DNA from: Bacteroidota bacterium
GTDB taxonomy: Bacteria; Bacteroidota; Ignavibacteria; Kapaibacteriales; UBA2268
Direction of reading: 5' to 3'
Assembly (NCBI GenBank): GCA_017428585.1
Contig: JAFRQN010000244.1
Span: 1 to 6,959 of the forward strand
Length of the DNA: 6,959 nt
Positions 6,788-6,959 of this stretch are shown here, piece after piece; the stretch's first letter is position 1, and the number at the start of each line of letters is the position of its first letter. A model generated the notes under the pieces. That model was not told the DNA's origin. It made no database searches and saw nothing but the letters and a program-made list of their open reading frames with translations. The translations under genes were made by a program, and so were the position numbers.

Positions 6788-6959
6788 ATGGAATGTATTT
6801 ATTTAAAAGAGCTAACTGCCGATATACAACGAATAGTAATTCCAAATGAAGAATTGCAGCATTTAAAAGCATTAAGGTTGAAACCGCATGAAAAAATATT
6901 AGCTACTAATGGCCGAGGATTGCAAGCCTATATAGATGTGATTTCAGATAATGGGAAAT
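6788..6959 (+). CDS. rsmE: 16S rRNA m3U1498 methyltransferase, N-terminal part
   Basis: An open frame starts at ATG 6788 and runs off the window end after 57 full codons; the family is about 230-250 residues, so most of the gene is outside. The visible part begins MECIYLKEL and contains H25-L-K-A-L-R-L-K-P followed by KILATNGRGLQAYIDVI (36-52). This matches the N-terminal PUA-like RNA-binding domain of RsmE, where HLxxVLRLKxGD and a DGxG turn are typical; here H34-E35 replace the usual GD. RsmE methylates U1498 in the decoding region of 16S rRNA using SAM; the SPOUT catalytic domain is not visible. It lies 22 bases after nth on the same strand with no terminator between and no Shine-Dalgarno; the ATG follows GTATTT, as in pap2. 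Confidence 0.8.
   Translation, partial: MECIYLKELTADIQRIVIPNEELQHLKALRLKPHEKILATNGRGLQAYIDVISDNGK

Larger units (their letters stand above)
2769..6959 (+). other. Probable operon pap2-xseB-tsaC-dnaG-nth-rsmE
   Basis: Six genes run on one strand. Spacing in order is an 11-base overlap, gaps of 14 and 12 bases, an 8-base overlap and a 22-base gap. None of the junctions holds a hairpin with a T-tract or room for a full promoter. glgP, 45 bases upstream, may belong to the same unit. The operon is inferred from spacing only. Confidence 0.65.

Noticed and set aside
1..6959. Mobile element, CRISPR array, toxin-antitoxin or defence system
   Set aside because: No direct repeats with spacers, transposase, integrase or small paired genes are seen; every frame of substance is a recognised housekeeping gene.

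Overview
The window is a very AT-rich piece of bacterial chromosome (roughly 30% G+C in the genes by eye, about 10% in the first 173 bases). It carries seven tightly packed genes, all on the + strand. No mobile element, CRISPR array, tRNA or rRNA is visible. The content is core metabolism and information processing: glycogen phosphorylase, a membrane PAP2 phosphatase, exonuclease VII small subunit, a tRNA t6A synthesis enzyme, DNA primase, endonuclease III and the start of a 16S rRNA methyltransferase.

Organism: six of the seven starts lack a Shine-Dalgarno sequence and the seventh has only a weak purine run. Most ATGs directly follow a T-rich stretch. The glycogen phosphorylase is the DUF3417-containing type. 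Low G+C with little SD use fits a Bacteroidota/Chlorobiota-like (FCB) lineage, but this is a tentative inference and other AT-rich phyla cannot be excluded. The genetic code looks standard: nth ends in TGA and the other five complete genes end in TAA.

Layout: 1-173 is noncoding, with three AT-rich inverted repeats and a possible promoter. glgP fills 174-2723. After a 45-base gap come pap2 (2769-3350), xseB (3340-3579, overlapping pap2 by 11 bases), a tsaC/YrdC gene (3594-4220), dnaG (4233-6095), nth (6088-6765, overlapping dnaG by 8 bases) and rsmE (from 6788, cut by the window end). Gaps from pap2 onward are 22 bases or fewer, and no convincing terminator is seen, so pap2-xseB-tsaC-dnaG-nth-rsmE is probably one transcription unit, possibly including glgP.

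Functionally the run joins replication priming (DnaG), DNA repair and degradation (Nth, XseB) and RNA modification (TsaC-like, RsmE), with a lipid phosphatase and a glycogen enzyme at the 5' end. I found no clearly new biological system. The points worth a second look are the palindromic leader, the SD-less starts, the unusual neighbourhoods of dnaG and xseB, and long A-tracts inside coding regions.
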